NCBI GenBank assembly: GCA_024226735.1
Contig: JAAELL010000327.1
Span: 52,616 to 116,615 of the forward strand
Direction of reading: 5' to 3'
Length of the DNA: 64,000 nt
Source: a bacterium
GTDB lineage: Bacteria; Planctomycetota; UBA1135; GCA-002686595
The position numbers and the translations under genes were made by a program. Shown piece by piece: positions 63,583 to 64,000 of this stretch. The notes under the pieces are model-generated. The model did no database searches, was not told the DNA's origin, and saw only the letters and a program-made list of their open reading frames with translations. How positions within the stretch are numbered: the first letter of the stretch is position 1; every line of letters starts with the position of its first letter.

Positions 63583-63905
63583 TCAGTCGAAAGTGATGTT
63601 CAGACCGTTGGAGAAGTTGTTGGTGCTTCCGATGTCGCGGTACCACAGCTGCCAGTTCCAGCTGTCGCCGGCAACGATCGTCTCGCCGGGCCGCGGCATC
63701 GTCGGGACGTTGATGTCACCGACCTGGACGGCACCCGAACCGCTCGCACCGAAGCTCAGGATCTGTCGGGCAGTCCCGTGGAGCTGGGGTTGTTGGGGCA
63801 GTACTGCGTGCCGATCGGGACGGGCGGACCCGGGCTCGTGTCGATATCGATGAGGATGTCGACGGGAAACCCGATCGATGCGAAGGGCACCGGGTCGACG
63901 ATGCC
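63583..63905 (-). pseudogene. 3' end of a secreted gene with WYRD tail domain; frameshifted, 5' part lost in poor sequence
   Basis: The minus strand ends in WNWQLWYRDIGSTNNFSNGL and NITFD, then stop, matching the tail of the M36 and FG-GAP proteins. Upstream in the same frame it reads ILSFGASGSGAVQV, but the domain's opening (VPIGTQYCPNNPSSTGLP) is in another frame, so a one-base indel lies at ~63770. The domain is also shorter than its relatives. The rest is cut by the poly-G stretch. Possibly real gene, damaged read. Confidence 0.55.
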
Positions 63906-63908
63906 GCA

Positions 63909-64000
63909 GGGGGGGGGGGGGGGGGGGGGGAGGGCGGGAGCGGGGGGCGGCCCCCCGGGGGGGTTCGCCCCGCAGAAAAAGAAGGCGCCCCGCGGGTGGC
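63909..64000. other. Poly-G run and low-complexity end sequence
   Basis: A run of 22 Gs (63909-63930) is followed by G/C-rich low-complexity sequence to the window end. This looks like a read or contig-end artefact rather than biology. No feature should be inferred from it. Confidence 0.75.

Overview
The window is high-GC, almost fully coding bacterial DNA. Several features point to a Planctomycetota-like organism: many Sec-secreted proteins carrying FG-GAP, NHL or metallopeptidase modules and sharing a C-terminal tail built on a WxFQxWYRD core; an ASPIC/UnbV-TPR protein beside a multihaem cytochrome; an ECF sigma factor translationally coupled to a membrane vWA protein; and very few clear Shine-Dalgarno sequences. 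No rRNA, tRNA, CRISPR array or insertion-sequence transposase was seen, so the lineage is an inference. A 22-base G run and low-complexity sequence after 63909 suggest that the right edge is a contig or read end.

Layout. 1-5447: a truncated secreted Met-rich protein, an M36/fungalysin-like secreted peptidase, and a short SelW/Rdx-type selenoprotein with an in-frame UGA and a bacterial SECIS-like hairpin. 5686-14756: an SGNH hydrolase with MORN-like repeats; pyruvate kinase overlapping a di-iron ferritin-like protein; a MinD-like ATPase, a ParA-like ATPase and a helix-hairpin-helix protein in a row; a secreted helical protein. 14929-17425: class I aminotransferase, uracil phosphoribosyltransferase and 7Fe ferredoxin. 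17578-24645: a loosely packed stretch of secreted proteins with several broken genes. 24697-35773: cytochrome b/multihaem cytochrome plus ASPIC/UnbV-TPR protein, an FG-GAP protein, a glycerophosphodiesterase and an NHL protein. 35850-45939: ECF sigma/vWA pair, 5'-nucleotidase, a CoA-metabolism cluster (broken crotonase, quinone reductase, 3-hydroxyacyl-CoA dehydrogenase), two related membrane proteins, an EamA transporter and a lipoprotein. 45919-55334: glcDEF glycolate oxidase operon, a ROK sugar kinase coupled to an active-site-degenerate glycogen synthase homologue, an M48 protease lipoprotein, and gpmI. 55426-64000: a cytochrome c tail fragment next to a MITE-like element, the isc operon (iscR-iscS-iscU-iscA-hscB-hscA), a zinc-ribbon protein, a YbgC-like thioesterase, two membrane proteins, dprA, and the 3' end of another tail-domain protein.

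How genes work together. Start/stop overlaps of 4 nt (ATGA, GTGA or TTGA) couple pyk/ferritin-like, aminotransferase/UPRT, sigma/vWA, glcD/E/F, ROK/GlgA and several others, so these are likely co-translated units. The isc operon, the ferredoxin and the cytochromes supply Fe-S and electron-transfer functions; pyk, gpmI and glcDEF are central carbon genes.

The most unusual observations are the selenoprotein with its SECIS hairpin, the GlgA homologue lacking canonical catalytic residues, the recurring C-terminal tail domain including a stranded remnant, and a repeat element with 30-bp inverted ends that abuts gene tails and supplies the hscA stop codon.
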